Source: Clostridiales bacterium (GTDB taxonomy: Bacteria > Bacillota > Clostridia > Oscillospirales > Acutalibacteraceae). From it: a stretch of DNA of 6,735 nt. The stretch spans positions 1 through 6,735 of the forward strand of contig JAAYWU010000256.1 in the NCBI GenBank assembly GCA_012516295.1. Reading direction: 5' to 3'. Shown here one piece after another: positions 1-6,511 of the stretch. The notes beneath the pieces are model-generated. The model was not told the DNA's origin. It ran no database searches and saw nothing but the letters and a program-made list of their open reading frames with translations. Numbering within the stretch: position 1 is the stretch's first letter; each line of letters starts with the position of its first letter. A program made the position numbers and the translations under genes.

Positions 1-8
1 GAGGTATT

Positions 9-2129
9 GTGTTGAAAAGGATAAGTAATATCAACCTTGTGAAAACTGCGAATAAAAAGATGAAAAGGGAAAGCATAAAAAAGGAATTGCTTCGCCTTGT
101 ATCCCTCAGCATCAGCGGTGTTATCCTTCTGCTTACCTGTGTGTCGATCTTTTTCACGTATAATTCCACAAGGGAGTCGCTGGAAAAAAGCATCAAGCAG
201 TCGTCAAAGCTCGTTTCCAGCAAAGTGACCCAGCAAATTGAAACGTTCTCTCTGATTGCCCAGACCGTCGGCATGTACAAAAACATGTACGTCAGTAAGG
301 ATCAGATGAAAACGTTTCTGAACAACACCTGTCAGCAGTACAGCCTGACGGAAATTGATATATTAAGCCCGTCCGGGTATTCCCAGATTTCCGGAAAAAG
401 CTACACGGACGACCCCGCGTACAACCAGTTCAAATACAGCAGCTCCGAGTTTTTAAGCGATCCGATTATTGAAGGCGACACCGCCTATTTTGAATATATT
501 CAGCCTTATGAAACCAGCATCATTCTTTTGAAAATTCCGTATTCCGTAATCGGCTCCATTGTTTCCGGTGTGAAAATGGGCGACAACGGAAGTACTTACA
601 TAATAAATGATAAAGGCGTACAGATTGCGAACAACGATTTTTCATTGGTTCTGAACAAACACAACAATCTGGAAGCCGCCAAAAAAGAGCCTGCAAAATA
701 CCGTGAAGTCGCCGCTTTAGAAAACGATATGATTCACGGAAAAGCGGGTTTTGCCTTTTACAACTTTAATAATACTGCCAAATTCGGTTCCTACGCGCCG
801 ATCGAAAAAACAAACGGCTGGTCCGTCAATGTTACCGCATTGCAGTCCGAATTTCTTTCCAGCGTAACACGCTCCGCCATCGGCATGGTTATTCTTGGCA
901 TGCTGGCCATGATTCTTTCCCTCGTCTTTACCACGAAACTTGCCGGAAGACTCACCAAGCCGATTACAGACGTCGTTACTGCGATCGACCAGATGTCCCA
1001 GGGCGACCTGAATGTAAACCTGCAGGTCCGCAAGCGGGACGAAGTGGGCATGATTTCCGAAAAGATCAACCAAATGGTCCAGAGTTTCCGATTGATTATC
1101 AGCGATATTTCCTCCGTCCTCGGCGAAATTGCACAGGGTAATCTGGACGTGCGGAGCAACGTCCACTATGCCGGGGAATTCCATGAAATCAAATCCGCGA
1201 TGGAGAATATCGTTTCAAAACTGAACGAAACCATGTCAAAAATCAGCCAGGCTTCGGAACGGGTCAGCTCCAGCGCCGAGCAGGGCTCCGGCGGTTCGCA
1301 GGCGCTTTCGCAGGGCGCGACGGAACAGGCCAGCTCCATTGAAGAGCTTTCCGCGTCCATCAATGAAATTTCCACACAGGTAAAGAACAGCGCCACCAAT
1401 TCGCAGGAAACCAAGGATACAGTAAAGGACGTTGCCGAAATCCTGCGCCAGACAAACCAGGAAATGCAGCTCATGATTGAGGCGATGAATAAAATCAGCA
1501 GCACATCCAATGAAATCAGCAAGATTAACAAGGCGATTGAGGATATCGCGTTCCAGACCAACATCCTTGCTTTGAACGCTGCAGTTGAAGCGGCAAGGGC
1601 GGGCGCCGCCGGAAAAGGCTTCGCGGTTGTAGCGGACGAAGTCCGGAACCTTGCGGGAAAGAGCGCCGAGGCCGCGCAAAACACCACATCACTGATCCAA
1701 AGCGCAATCGACGCGGTGGACAACGGCATGAAAATTGCCGACAGAACGGCGGAAACCCTTACCGCTGTGGTGTCGGGAACCCAGGAAATCATTACCCTCG
1801 TCGACAATATCACCGAAGCGGCAAACGAGCAGTCCGATTCCATTACCCAGATTACACAGGGTGTGGATCAGGTATCCGCAGTAGTGCAGACCAATTCCGC
1901 TACGGCGGAGGAAAGCGCGGCGGCGAGCGAAGAGCTGTACAGCCAGGCGAAAATGCTGCGTGAGCTGGTTGACAATTTCAAGCTTAAAGGGTTCCACAGC
2001 GCCCAAGCGGCACAGTCCACGGCTTTACCGGTTCAAGAAGAAGAGCCGGGCGAAGCTCCGGAGCCGGATATGTCTGATATTCCCGAAGCGAATACGGAAC
2101 TGTATTCCAATTCTACCGATAAATATTAA
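9..2129 (+). CDS. Methyl-accepting chemotaxis protein with extracellular Cache-type sensor domain
   Basis: Transmembrane chemoreceptor that should pass an extracellular signal to the CheA/CheW array and so control motility. Visible order in 706 residues: basic N-terminus; membrane segment about 28-50; extracellular domain about 51-287, with a Cache-like strand-turn [16 protein letters not shown] near 194-209; second membrane segment about 288-310; HAMP about 311-363; a second HAMP-like unit about 364-410 (GNLDV, then GEF); and the coiled-coil signalling domain about 410-655. The hairpin tip is very well conserved ([19 protein letters not shown], 514-532; [16 protein letters not shown], 535-550). 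Likely methylation regions are [14 protein letters not shown] (437-450) and [13 protein letters not shown] (631-643). The tail is acidic and has no NWETF-type pentapeptide. The start is uncertain: GTG at 9 is only 4 bases after GAGG (1-4), TTG at 12 has better spacing, and ATG at 60 (residue 18) lacks a clear ribosome site. The ligand cannot be read from sequence. No other chemotaxis gene lies in the window, so it looks like an orphan receptor. Confidence 0.96.
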   Translation: MLKRISNINLVKTANKKMKRESIKKELLRLVSLSISGVILLLTCVSIFFTYNSTRESLEKSIKQSSKLVSSKVTQQIETFSLIAQTVGMYKNMYVSKDQMKTFLNNTCQQYSLTEIDILSPSGYSQISGKSYTDDPAYNQFKYSSSEFLSDPIIEGDTAYFEYIQPYETSIILLKIPYSVIGSIVSGVKMGDNGSTYIINDKGVQIANNDFSLVLNKHNNLEAAKKEPAKYREVAALENDMIHGKAGFAFYNFNNTAKFGSYAPIEKTNGWSVNVTALQSEFLSSVTRSAIGMVILGMLAMILSLVFTTKLAGRLTKPITDVVTAIDQMSQGDLNVNLQVRKRDEVGMISEKINQMVQSFRLIISDISSVLGEIAQGNLDVRSNVHYAGEFHEIKSAMENIVSKLNETMSKISQASERVSSSAEQGSGGSQALSQGATEQASSIEELSASINEISTQVKNSATNSQETKDTVKDVAEILRQTNQEMQLMIEAMNKISSTSNEISKINKAIEDIAFQTNILALNAAVEAARAGAAGKGFAVVADEVRNLAGKSAEAAQNTTSLIQSAIDAVDNGMKIADRTAETLTAVVSGTQEIITLVDNITEAANEQSDSITQITQGVDQVSAVVQTNSATAEESAAASEELYSQAKMLRELVDNFKLKGFHSAQAAQSTALPVQEEEPGEAPEPDMSDIPEANTELYSNSTDKY

Positions 2130-2139
2130 CTAAACACCT

Positions 2140-2168
2140 GCCCCCGGCCTTTGGCCGGGGGCTTTTTT
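2140..2168 (+). terminator. Rho-independent terminator of the chemoreceptor gene
   Basis: A perfect 10-bp GC-rich stem (GCCCCCGGCC at 2140-2149 pairing with GGCCGGGGGC at 2153-2162) encloses a TTT loop and is followed at once by six T (2163-2168). It begins 10 bases after the chemoreceptor stop codon. Read on the minus strand it lacks a T-run, so it works in one direction. Confidence 0.95.
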
Positions 2169-2209
2169 GTCCGGAACTTCTCGCTCCGTAACGCGAACAA
2201 ACGCACAGA

Positions 2210-2229
2210 GAAAAGGCGCGCCGGGCGCC
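2210..2229 (-). terminator. Possible weak back-up terminator on the minus strand
   Basis: GGCGC (2215-2219) can pair with GCGCC (2225-2229) around a 5-base loop. On the minus strand the stem is followed by TTTTC. The stem is short and the T-run has only four T, so this is a tentative second stop behind the stronger terminator at 2248-2291. Confidence 0.3.
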
Positions 2230-2247
2230 GCTTTCCCGCCAAAGCGC

Positions 2248-2291
2248 AAAAATCCCCTTCCGAATCTGGATGGCCCAGAACCCGGAAGGGG
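2248..2291 (-). terminator. Rho-independent terminator of the GntR-family gene
   Basis: A 9-bp stem, CCCCTTCCG (2254-2262) with CGGAAGGGG (2283-2291), continues after a small internal loop into a second 5-bp stem, TCTGG (2265-2269) with CCAGA (2275-2279). On the minus strand the hairpin is followed by ATTTTT (2253-2248). It starts about 20 bases past the stop codon at 2313. On the plus strand only a broken T-rich stretch follows, so its main job is to end the minus-strand gene. Confidence 0.82.
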
Positions 2292-2312
2292 TGCTTCATT
2301 TTATAAACAGCG

Positions 2313-2954
2313 CTACGCCAGCTCTAAAATTTTCCCTCTAAGGCTGAAAATATGCCTTTCAATCAAGCTGACCGCGCCGGCCTTATCAAATTTGCCGAGC
2401 CGCTCGCACAGCTCCAGATGCTCATTCGAAGAGGATTTGATCAGCCGCGGCTGGGGACACAAAGCTGTGTTCATCGTCACTAAAAGGCGGCCTTGTATGG
2501 ATTTAAAAATATCGCATAAACATTCGTTTTCCGTCATAGAGACCATTGCTTTATGAAAAAGAAGGTCCTTCTTACAGAACATTAAATAGTCGCCCCGCTG
2601 ATAATAATCCGCGGCGAGCAGGGCGCTCTTTTTCAGAGCTTGAACCGCTTCCCTGTCTCTTCTGTCGCAGATTTCCATTACGGCGAAACGCTCAACCAGC
2701 ATTCTGGCAGTACAGATATCGCGAATCTGTTTATCATTGTACTGAGGAACCGAAATGCTTCCATTGGATTTCACATCCAGGATCCGCTCGTTCGCAAGCA
2801 GCTTAGTCGCCTGTATGACAGGGGTGCGGCTTACGCCGTATTTTTCCGCAAGCTCGTCAAGTGAAATTTTTGCACCCGGCGGATACTCCCCGTTAATCAG
2901 GCTGTCCTTTATCTTTTCATAAACAATGATGTCCAAATTCTTTCTAATCATCAC
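2313..2954 (-). CDS. GntR-family transcriptional regulator, FCD (FadR-like) subfamily
   Basis: Cytosolic DNA-binding regulator of 213 residues, the usual size for this family. The N-terminal winged helix-turn-helix covers about 5-70: YEKIKDSLINGEYPPGAKIS is the typical opening, GVSRTPV (40-46) starts the recognition helix, and GSISVP (65-70) is the wing. The C-terminal all-helical FCD domain covers about 75-210. D130, H134 (in KDLLFH), H179 (in NEHLEL) and H201 sit where FCD proteins carry metal or ligand-contact residues; that reading rests on family knowledge. The usual VREAL after SRTP reads VIQAT here, a departure in the DNA-reading helix. Start choice: GTG at 2954 lies 10 bases after AAGGA (2969-2965); the next codon is ATG (2951), which is the alternative. 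The stop is TAG, with an in-frame TAA three codons later. It has its own promoter and terminator. The effector and target genes are unknown. Confidence 0.9.
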   Translation of the reverse strand: MMIRKNLDIIVYEKIKDSLINGEYPPGAKISLDELAEKYGVSRTPVIQATKLLANERILDVKSNGSISVPQYNDKQIRDICTARMLVERFAVMEICDRRDREAVQALKKSALLAADYYQRGDYLMFCKKDLLFHKAMVSMTENECLCDIFKSIQGRLLVTMNTALCPQPRLIKSSSNEHLELCERLGKFDKAGAVSLIERHIFSLRGKILELA

Positions 2955-2986
2955 AGTGACATCATCCTTAAATATTCTTACTTATA

Positions 2987-3015
2987 ATAATATATTGTAT
3001 CTCGTAAAATTACAA
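2987..3015 (-). promoter_or_regulatory. Probable sigma-A-type promoter of the GntR-family gene
   Basis: On the minus strand, TTGTAA (3015-3010) and TATTAT (2992-2987) are separated by exactly 17 bases. They match the -35 and -10 consensus at four and five of six positions. Transcription would start near 2980 and give a leader of about 25 bases before the GTG start, leaving room for the AAGGA ribosome site. The surrounding DNA is AT-rich compared with the flanking genes. Confidence 0.62.
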
Positions 3016-3017
3016 TA
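2993..3017. promoter_or_regulatory. Inverted repeat over the GntR promoter, candidate operator
   Basis: TATTGTA (2993-2999) and TACAATA (3011-3017) form a perfect 7-bp inverted repeat with an 11-base spacer. It covers the whole -35 element and reaches the edge of the -10 element of the predicted promoter. GntR/FCD regulators commonly bind palindromes in their own promoters, so autoregulation is a reasonable inference. The 11-base spacer is longer than the compact TNGTNNNACNA-like sites known for several FCD proteins, so another factor could be the binder. Confidence 0.5.
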
Positions 3018-3060
3018 GGAAGAAAAGTAAAAGTAATTTTTATTTCTTTCGGACAAGCAG

Positions 3061-3081
3061 AAAAAAATGGGCGGTTCCGCC
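3061..3081 (-). terminator. Probable terminator of the fab/acc operon
   Basis: On the minus strand, GGCGG and CCGCC (within 3081-3070) form a short GC-only hairpin, followed after two bases by seven T (3067-3061). It lies 7 bases past the accA stop codon. The stem is short: five pairs would leave a two-base loop, and four pairs leave a GGAAC-like tight turn. Termination may therefore be partial, with some readthrough toward the GntR gene. Confidence 0.6.
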
Positions 3082-3088
3082 GGTGCTT

Positions 3089-3847
3089 TCAAGCTGGGCC
3101 AAATTGACGGAAACGAAGGTAACGGTTGGAAACCAGTTCCTCGGGGCTGAGGCGGAGGTTCTCCGCAAGCTTCTGCGAAAGCATCCGCTTTAATTCGGCA
3201 CAGGTCAGGTGGAATCCGCGCCCGTGCTCCCCGATAATCCGCTCGATAACCTTCATGCGGTACAGGTCATCCGCCGTCAGCTTCAGGCATTCGCTCGCCT
3301 CTTTCACTTTCCTGGAATCCTTCCACAGGATGCTCGCACAGCCTTCGGGGGAAATGACGGAATAGATGGCGTTTTCAAGCATCCATACCTCGTCCGCAAC
3401 CGCGAGCGCAAGCGCGCCGCCGCTGCCGCCCTCGCCGATCAGAATGGAAATAATCGGAACCTTCAGCGTCATCATTTCCATCAGGTTTTCGGCAATCGCC
3501 TGCCCCTGCCCGCGTTCTTCCGCGGCAATGCCGCAGTACGCCCCGGCGGTGTCGACGAAACAGACCACCGGTCGGCCGAATTTTTCCGCAAGCTTCATCT
3601 GCCGCAGGGCTTTGCGGTAGCCCTCCGGGTGGGCGGAGCCGAAATTCCGGTACACCTTTTCCTTGGTGTCGCGCCCTTTTTCCAGCGCGATTACGGTTAC
3701 CGGCTGGTCCCCCAGCCGGGCAATGCCCGCAATAACCGCCTTATCGTCGCCAAAGCGGCGGTCGCCGTGCATCTCCATAAAATCCTGAAAGATATTCGCA
3801 ATATAATCGCTTCCCGTCGGCCGGTCCTTGGCGCGGGCGGCTTTCAC
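3089..3847 (-). CDS. accA: Acetyl-CoA carboxylase carboxyltransferase subunit alpha
   Basis: Alpha half of the carboxyltransferase that works with AccD to transfer the carboxyl group from carboxybiotin on AccB to acetyl-CoA, giving malonyl-CoA in the cytosol. Family marks (numbered from the GTG): DRPTGSDYI (8-16), GDRRFGDD (28-35), [16 protein letters not shown] (67-82), DTAGAYCG (99-106; proline is more usual than A101), [10 protein letters not shown] (110-119), [11 protein letters not shown] (138-148, crotonase-fold oxyanion region) and [12 protein letters not shown] (166-177). It is the last gene of the operon and is followed by a terminator. The coordinates use GTG at 3847, the first possible start downstream of an in-frame TAG. 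The start expected from context is ATG at 3865, overlapping the accD stop, but codon 4 of that frame is amber (3856-3854). The body of the protein is intact, so the gene is probably functional if translation restarts at the GTG, or if the TAG is a sequence error. Confidence 0.93.
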   Translation of the reverse strand: MKAARAKDRPTGSDYIANIFQDFMEMHGDRRFGDDKAVIAGIARLGDQPVTVIALEKGRDTKEKVYRNFGSAHPEGYRKALRQMKLAEKFGRPVVCFVDTAGAYCGIAAEERGQGQAIAENLMEMMTLKVPIISILIGEGGSGGALALAVADEVWMLENAIYSVISPEGCASILWKDSRKVKEASECLKLTADDLYRMKVIERIIGEHGRGFHLTCAELKRMLSQKLAENLRLSPEELVSNRYLRFRQFGPA

Positions 3848-3880
3848 TTTTTCCTACGCGTTCATCCGGAAACCTCCTTA
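3845..3880 (-). other. accA initiation region with strong Shine-Dalgarno and in-frame amber codon 4
   Basis: Reading the minus strand: TAAGGAGG (3880-3873); 7 bases later ATG (3865-3863), which overlaps the accD stop TGA (3864-3862); then AAC, GCG, TAG (3856-3854), GAA, AAA, GTG (3847-3845), AAA. The ATG is in the accA frame and gives M-N-A-stop-E-K-V-K-A-A-R. A tyrosine (TAC or TAT) at the amber position would restore a typical AccA start of the form xAYExVxxAR. The GTG is 25 bases from the strong ribosome site but has AGGA (3855-3852) 4 bases before it, partly formed by the G of the amber codon. A ribosome ending at the TAG would be 6 bases from the GTG, a distance suited to reinitiation. 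Confidence 0.85.
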
Positions 3881-4731
3881 TGCAGGGAAAGCAGGGTTGT
3901 TATCTGCTTTTTCTGTTCCTTCCGTTCGGAAATCATGTCGACAAACCCTTTTTCCAGAAGAAATTCCGCCCGCTGAAAGCCCGCAGGCAGCTTCTGCCGC
4001 ATGGTCTGTTCAATGACGCGCGGCCCGGCAAAGCCGATGAGCGCGTTCGGTTCCGCAAGGATGATATCCGCCTCCATGCCGAAGCTGGCGGTTACGCCGC
4101 CGGTTGTCGGGTCGGTCAGAACGGCAATATACAGGTTGCCGGCGTCGCTGTGGCGCTTCACCGCGCCGCTGGTTTTCGCCATCTGCATCAGGGAAAGGAT
4201 TCCCTCCTGCATTCTGGCGCCGCCGGACACAATATAGCCCACCACCGGAAGCGAATGCTCGGTGGCGTATTCAAAGATGCGCGTAATCTTTTCGCCGACC
4301 ACCGTTCCCATGCTGCCCATCATGAAGCGAGCCTCCATCACGAACAGCGCACAGGGAAAACCGCCGATTTCAGCGGTGCCGGTTACGACGGCCTCTTTTT
4401 CCGCGCTTTCCAACCGGGCGTGCTTGATTTTTTCCGGATAGTTTGGGAAATTGAGCGGGTTTTTCGAAAGAAGATTGCCGTTTAATTCAATAAAGGTGTT
4501 TTCATCCGCAATAAAATGAATCCGCTGGCGTGCGTTCATGCGGAAATAATAGCCGCATTCCGGGCAGACATTCGCATTCGCATTCAGCTCGCCGGTTAAC
4601 AGCGGCTTTTTACAGGAAGGGCAAAGAACGCACATTTCGCCCGGAACATCCGGCGACGGCACCTTGTAAATCCTGCTTGAACGCTCAAGCTCGTTTTTCG
4701 GGCGCCGGAAAAAGTCTTTTCTCAAAATCAT
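3862..4731 (-). CDS. accD: Acetyl-CoA carboxylase carboxyltransferase subunit beta
   Basis: Beta half of the carboxyltransferase, which with AccA makes malonyl-CoA. At 289 residues it has the usual AccD length. An N-terminal four-cysteine zinc ribbon is visible: C37 and C40 (CPSC), then C56 and C59 (CPEC). One additional cysteine, C34, stands before it. The crotonase-fold body shows FMMGSMGTVVGEKI (136-149), SGGARMQEGILSLMQMAK (159-176) and PTTGGVTASFGMEAD (188-202), then LIGFAGPRVIEQT (211-223). These are the acetyl-CoA and carboxybiotin-site motifs of the family. The start ATG (4731) overlaps the accC stop by 4 bases (ATGA), with GGGGA (4741-4737) as ribosome site, so translation is probably coupled to accC. 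Its own stop overlaps the expected accA ATG in the same way. That ordered coupling fits the need for equal AccD and AccA. Confidence 0.97.
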   Translation of the reverse strand: MILRKDFFRRPKNELERSSRIYKVPSPDVPGEMCVLCPSCKKPLLTGELNANANVCPECGYYFRMNARQRIHFIADENTFIELNGNLLSKNPLNFPNYPEKIKHARLESAEKEAVVTGTAEIGGFPCALFVMEARFMMGSMGTVVGEKITRIFEYATEHSLPVVGYIVSGGARMQEGILSLMQMAKTSGAVKRHSDAGNLYIAVLTDPTTGGVTASFGMEADIILAEPNALIGFAGPRVIEQTMRQKLPAGFQRAEFLLEKGFVDMISERKEQKKQITTLLSLHKEVSG

Positions 4732-6068
4732 GCGTATCCCCGTTTCTCAATAAAATCAGTACAGTAATTTCCGGCCTTGAATTCCGGATCGTTCAGAATT
4801 TCCATTTGCAGCTCCGCGTTGTGCTCCACGCCATCGATCACCAGCTCGCACAGCGCCGCCTGCATTTTGCGCACGGCCTCCTCGCGGGTCTGCGCGTGCA
4901 CAATCAGCTTGCCGATCATGGAATCGTAAAACGGCGGGACAACATAGTCCTGGTACAGGGCGGTGTCGAAGCGGACCCACGGCCCGCCCGGAACATGCAG
5001 AAAGGAAACCTTTCCGCCGCCGGGGGTAAAGCCCTTCTTCGGGTTTTCCGCGTTAATGCGGCATTCGATGGCATGCCCATCGGCGCGCACATCCTGCTGA
5101 TGGAAGGAGAGCGGAACGCCCGCGGCAATGCGGATCTGCCATTTCACAAGGTCGATTCCCGTTACCATTTCGGTAACCGGATGTTCAACCTGTAAACGCG
5201 TATTCATTTCCATGAAATAAAAATTGCCGGACGAATCCATCAGGAACTCAATGGTTCCGGCGTTTACATAGTTGACGGCGCGCGCGGCCCGCACCGCCGC
5301 GTCCATCATTTTCCGGCGCGTTTCCTCGCGCACAGCAGGGGAGGGGCTTTCCTCCAAAAGCTTCTGCCGTTTGCGCTGGATTGAACACTCCCGCTCGCCA
5401 AGGCAGACGGTGTTTCCGAAGCGGTCGCACAGAATCTGCATTTCAATATGTTTTACGGGCGAAAGAAATTTTTCCATGTAAACCGTACCGTCGCCGAATG
5501 CGCTCTGCGCTTCGGAGGAAGCGGTCGCATACGCGTTCTGCAGGTCTTCGGGGCCGTTTACGGTGCGGATTCCGCGCCCGCCACCGCCCGCGCGGGCTTT
5601 AATCAGAAGCGGATACCCGATTTTATCGGCTTCCTCCCGCAGGCGGGAAGGGTCGTCGATGCGGTCGCAGCCCGGCACCACCGGAACCCCCGCCTCGCGC
5701 ATGGTTCGGCGCGCGGCGTCCTTGTCGCCCGTTTTGCGAATCAAATCGGCGTCCGGCCCGATAAAGGCGATGCCGCATTTTTCACAGAGCTCCGCGAATT
5801 CCGCGTTTTCCGAAAGAAGCCCGTAGCCGGGATGAATCGCCTGCGCGCCGGTTGCCACGGCGGCGGACAGGATGGCGGGAATATTCAAATAGCTGTCCTT
5901 TGCGGGGGCCGGACCGATGCATACGCTTTCGTCCGCAAGGCTTGCGTGAAGCGATTCGCGGTCGGCCTCTGAAAAAACGGCTACGCTGGAAATGCCCATT
6001 TCCCTGCACGCGCGGATAATGCGCACAGCGATTTCCCCGCGGTTCGCAATCAGAATTTTTGAAAACAA
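4728..6068 (-). CDS. accC: Biotin carboxylase subunit of acetyl-CoA carboxylase
   Basis: ATP-grasp enzyme that uses ATP and bicarbonate to carboxylate the biotin on AccB. At 446 residues it has the expected length for a free-standing AccC. The opening FSKILIANRGEIAVRI (2-17) is canonical and fixes the start. HPGYGLLSENAEFA (79-92) follows, and K116 and K157 match the ATP-binding lysines. The glycine loop GGGGRG is at 161-166 and H207 sits in KHIEMQ. E274, E287, N289 and R291 (in EMNTRLQVEHPVTEM) form the metal and catalytic site, and R337 lies in HAIECRINAE. YDSMIGKLI (381-389) belongs to the C-terminal domain. The start codon is TTG (6068-6066), 8 bases after AAAGGGG, and no ATG or GTG gives a better family fit. 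The gap from fabZ is 20 bases, and the stop overlaps the accD start. No lesion is seen. Confidence 0.98.
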   Translation of the reverse strand: MFSKILIANRGEIAVRIIRACREMGISSVAVFSEADRESLHASLADESVCIGPAPAKDSYLNIPAILSAAVATGAQAIHPGYGLLSENAEFAELCEKCGIAFIGPDADLIRKTGDKDAARRTMREAGVPVVPGCDRIDDPSRLREEADKIGYPLLIKARAGGGGRGIRTVNGPEDLQNAYATASSEAQSAFGDGTVYMEKFLSPVKHIEMQILCDRFGNTVCLGERECSIQRKRQKLLEESPSPAVREETRRKMMDAAVRAARAVNYVNAGTIEFLMDSSGNFYFMEMNTRLQVEHPVTEMVTGIDLVKWQIRIAAGVPLSFHQQDVRADGHAIECRINAENPKKGFTPGGGKVSFLHVPGGPWVRFDTALYQDYVVPPFYDSMIGKLIVHAQTREEAVRKMQAALCELVIDGVEHNAELQMEILNDPEFKAGNYCTDFIEKRGYA

Positions 6069-6088
6069 GCTTCCAACCCCTTTCTGCG

Positions 6089-6502
6089 TCAGTCCTCAAT
6101 CAGCGCAAACGACAGCTCGCCGCTTACCGCGAGTTTTCCCCCCACAAGCCCCTTTGCGCTTGCAAAATAAAAAGGGCCCCTTTGGTTTGTTAAAACACAT
6201 TCGATTTCCAGCGTATCGCCCGGAAGAACCTTGCGCTTGAATCTTACTTTATTTAAACCTGTGAAATACGGTGTTTTTCCCTCGGTGTTTTCTCCGATCA
6301 GGATACAGCAGGCCTGCGCCATCATTTCGCAGAGCACCACACCCGGGACGACCGGATTTCCGGGGAAATGCCCCTGTAAAAACCACTCGTCGCCCTTTAC
6401 TGTATATCTGCCCAGGGCTTTGCCGTCCGCTTTTTCCACATGATCAATCAGCAGCATCGGTTCCCGGTGCGGAAGGATTTTTTTGATTTCTTCTCTGTCC
6501 AT
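6089..6502 (-). CDS. fabZ: 3-hydroxyacyl-[acyl-carrier-protein] dehydratase
   Basis: Hot-dog-fold dehydratase that removes water from 3-hydroxyacyl-ACP to give trans-2-enoyl-ACP in the type II fatty-acid elongation cycle. At 137 residues it is close to the normal FabZ length. Visible motifs are ILPHREPMLLID (9-20), GHFPGNPVVPGVVLCEMMAQ (44-63) and FKRKVLPGD (88-96). The catalytic pair is H45 and E59, with the 14-residue spacing typical of FabZ. The ATG start lies 6 bases after AGGAG (6513-6509), which overlaps the accB stop codon. The accB-fabZ-accC order is the standard Firmicutes arrangement. It could in principle be a FabA-type isomerase/dehydratase, but FabA carries aspartate where E59 stands, so FabZ is favoured. 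Confidence 0.97.
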   Translation of the reverse strand: MDREEIKKILPHREPMLLIDHVEKADGKALGRYTVKGDEWFLQGHFPGNPVVPGVVLCEMMAQACCILIGENTEGKTPYFTGLNKVRFKRKVLPGDTLEIECVLTNQRGPFYFASAKGLVGGKLAVSGELSFALIED

Positions 6503-6511
6503 TCTCTTCTC

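Noticed and set aside
2167..2556. Plus-strand frame of 129 codons running from the chemoreceptor terminator into the GntR gene
   Set aside because: It begins inside the terminator T-run region, crosses another terminator, and overlaps a well-supported gene. No ribosome site or motif is seen.
2951..2965. Tiny four-codon frame (M-M-S-L-stop) just before the GntR start, with its TGA overlapping the second start codon
   Set aside because: AAGG directly abuts its ATG with no spacing, so it has no usable ribosome site. It is most likely chance.
2983..2988. Perfect TATAAT on the plus strand
   Set aside because: No -35 box stands at 16-18 bases upstream, and no plus-strand gene follows it. The DNA is simply AT-rich here.
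3854..3856. Pyrrolysine or other sense recoding of TAG in accA
   Set aside because: TAG serves as the ordinary stop of two other genes in the window, no downstream stem-loop of recoding type is evident, and the position fits a lost tyrosine codon. Error or reinitiation is simpler.
3209..3976. Long open frame on the plus strand opposite accA and accD
   Set aside because: Its translation is low-complexity and rich in R, A, H and G, it has no family motif, and it overlaps well-identified genes on the other strand. The same holds for the plus-strand frames at 4530-5195 and 5448-5972 and the minus-strand frames inside the chemoreceptor gene.
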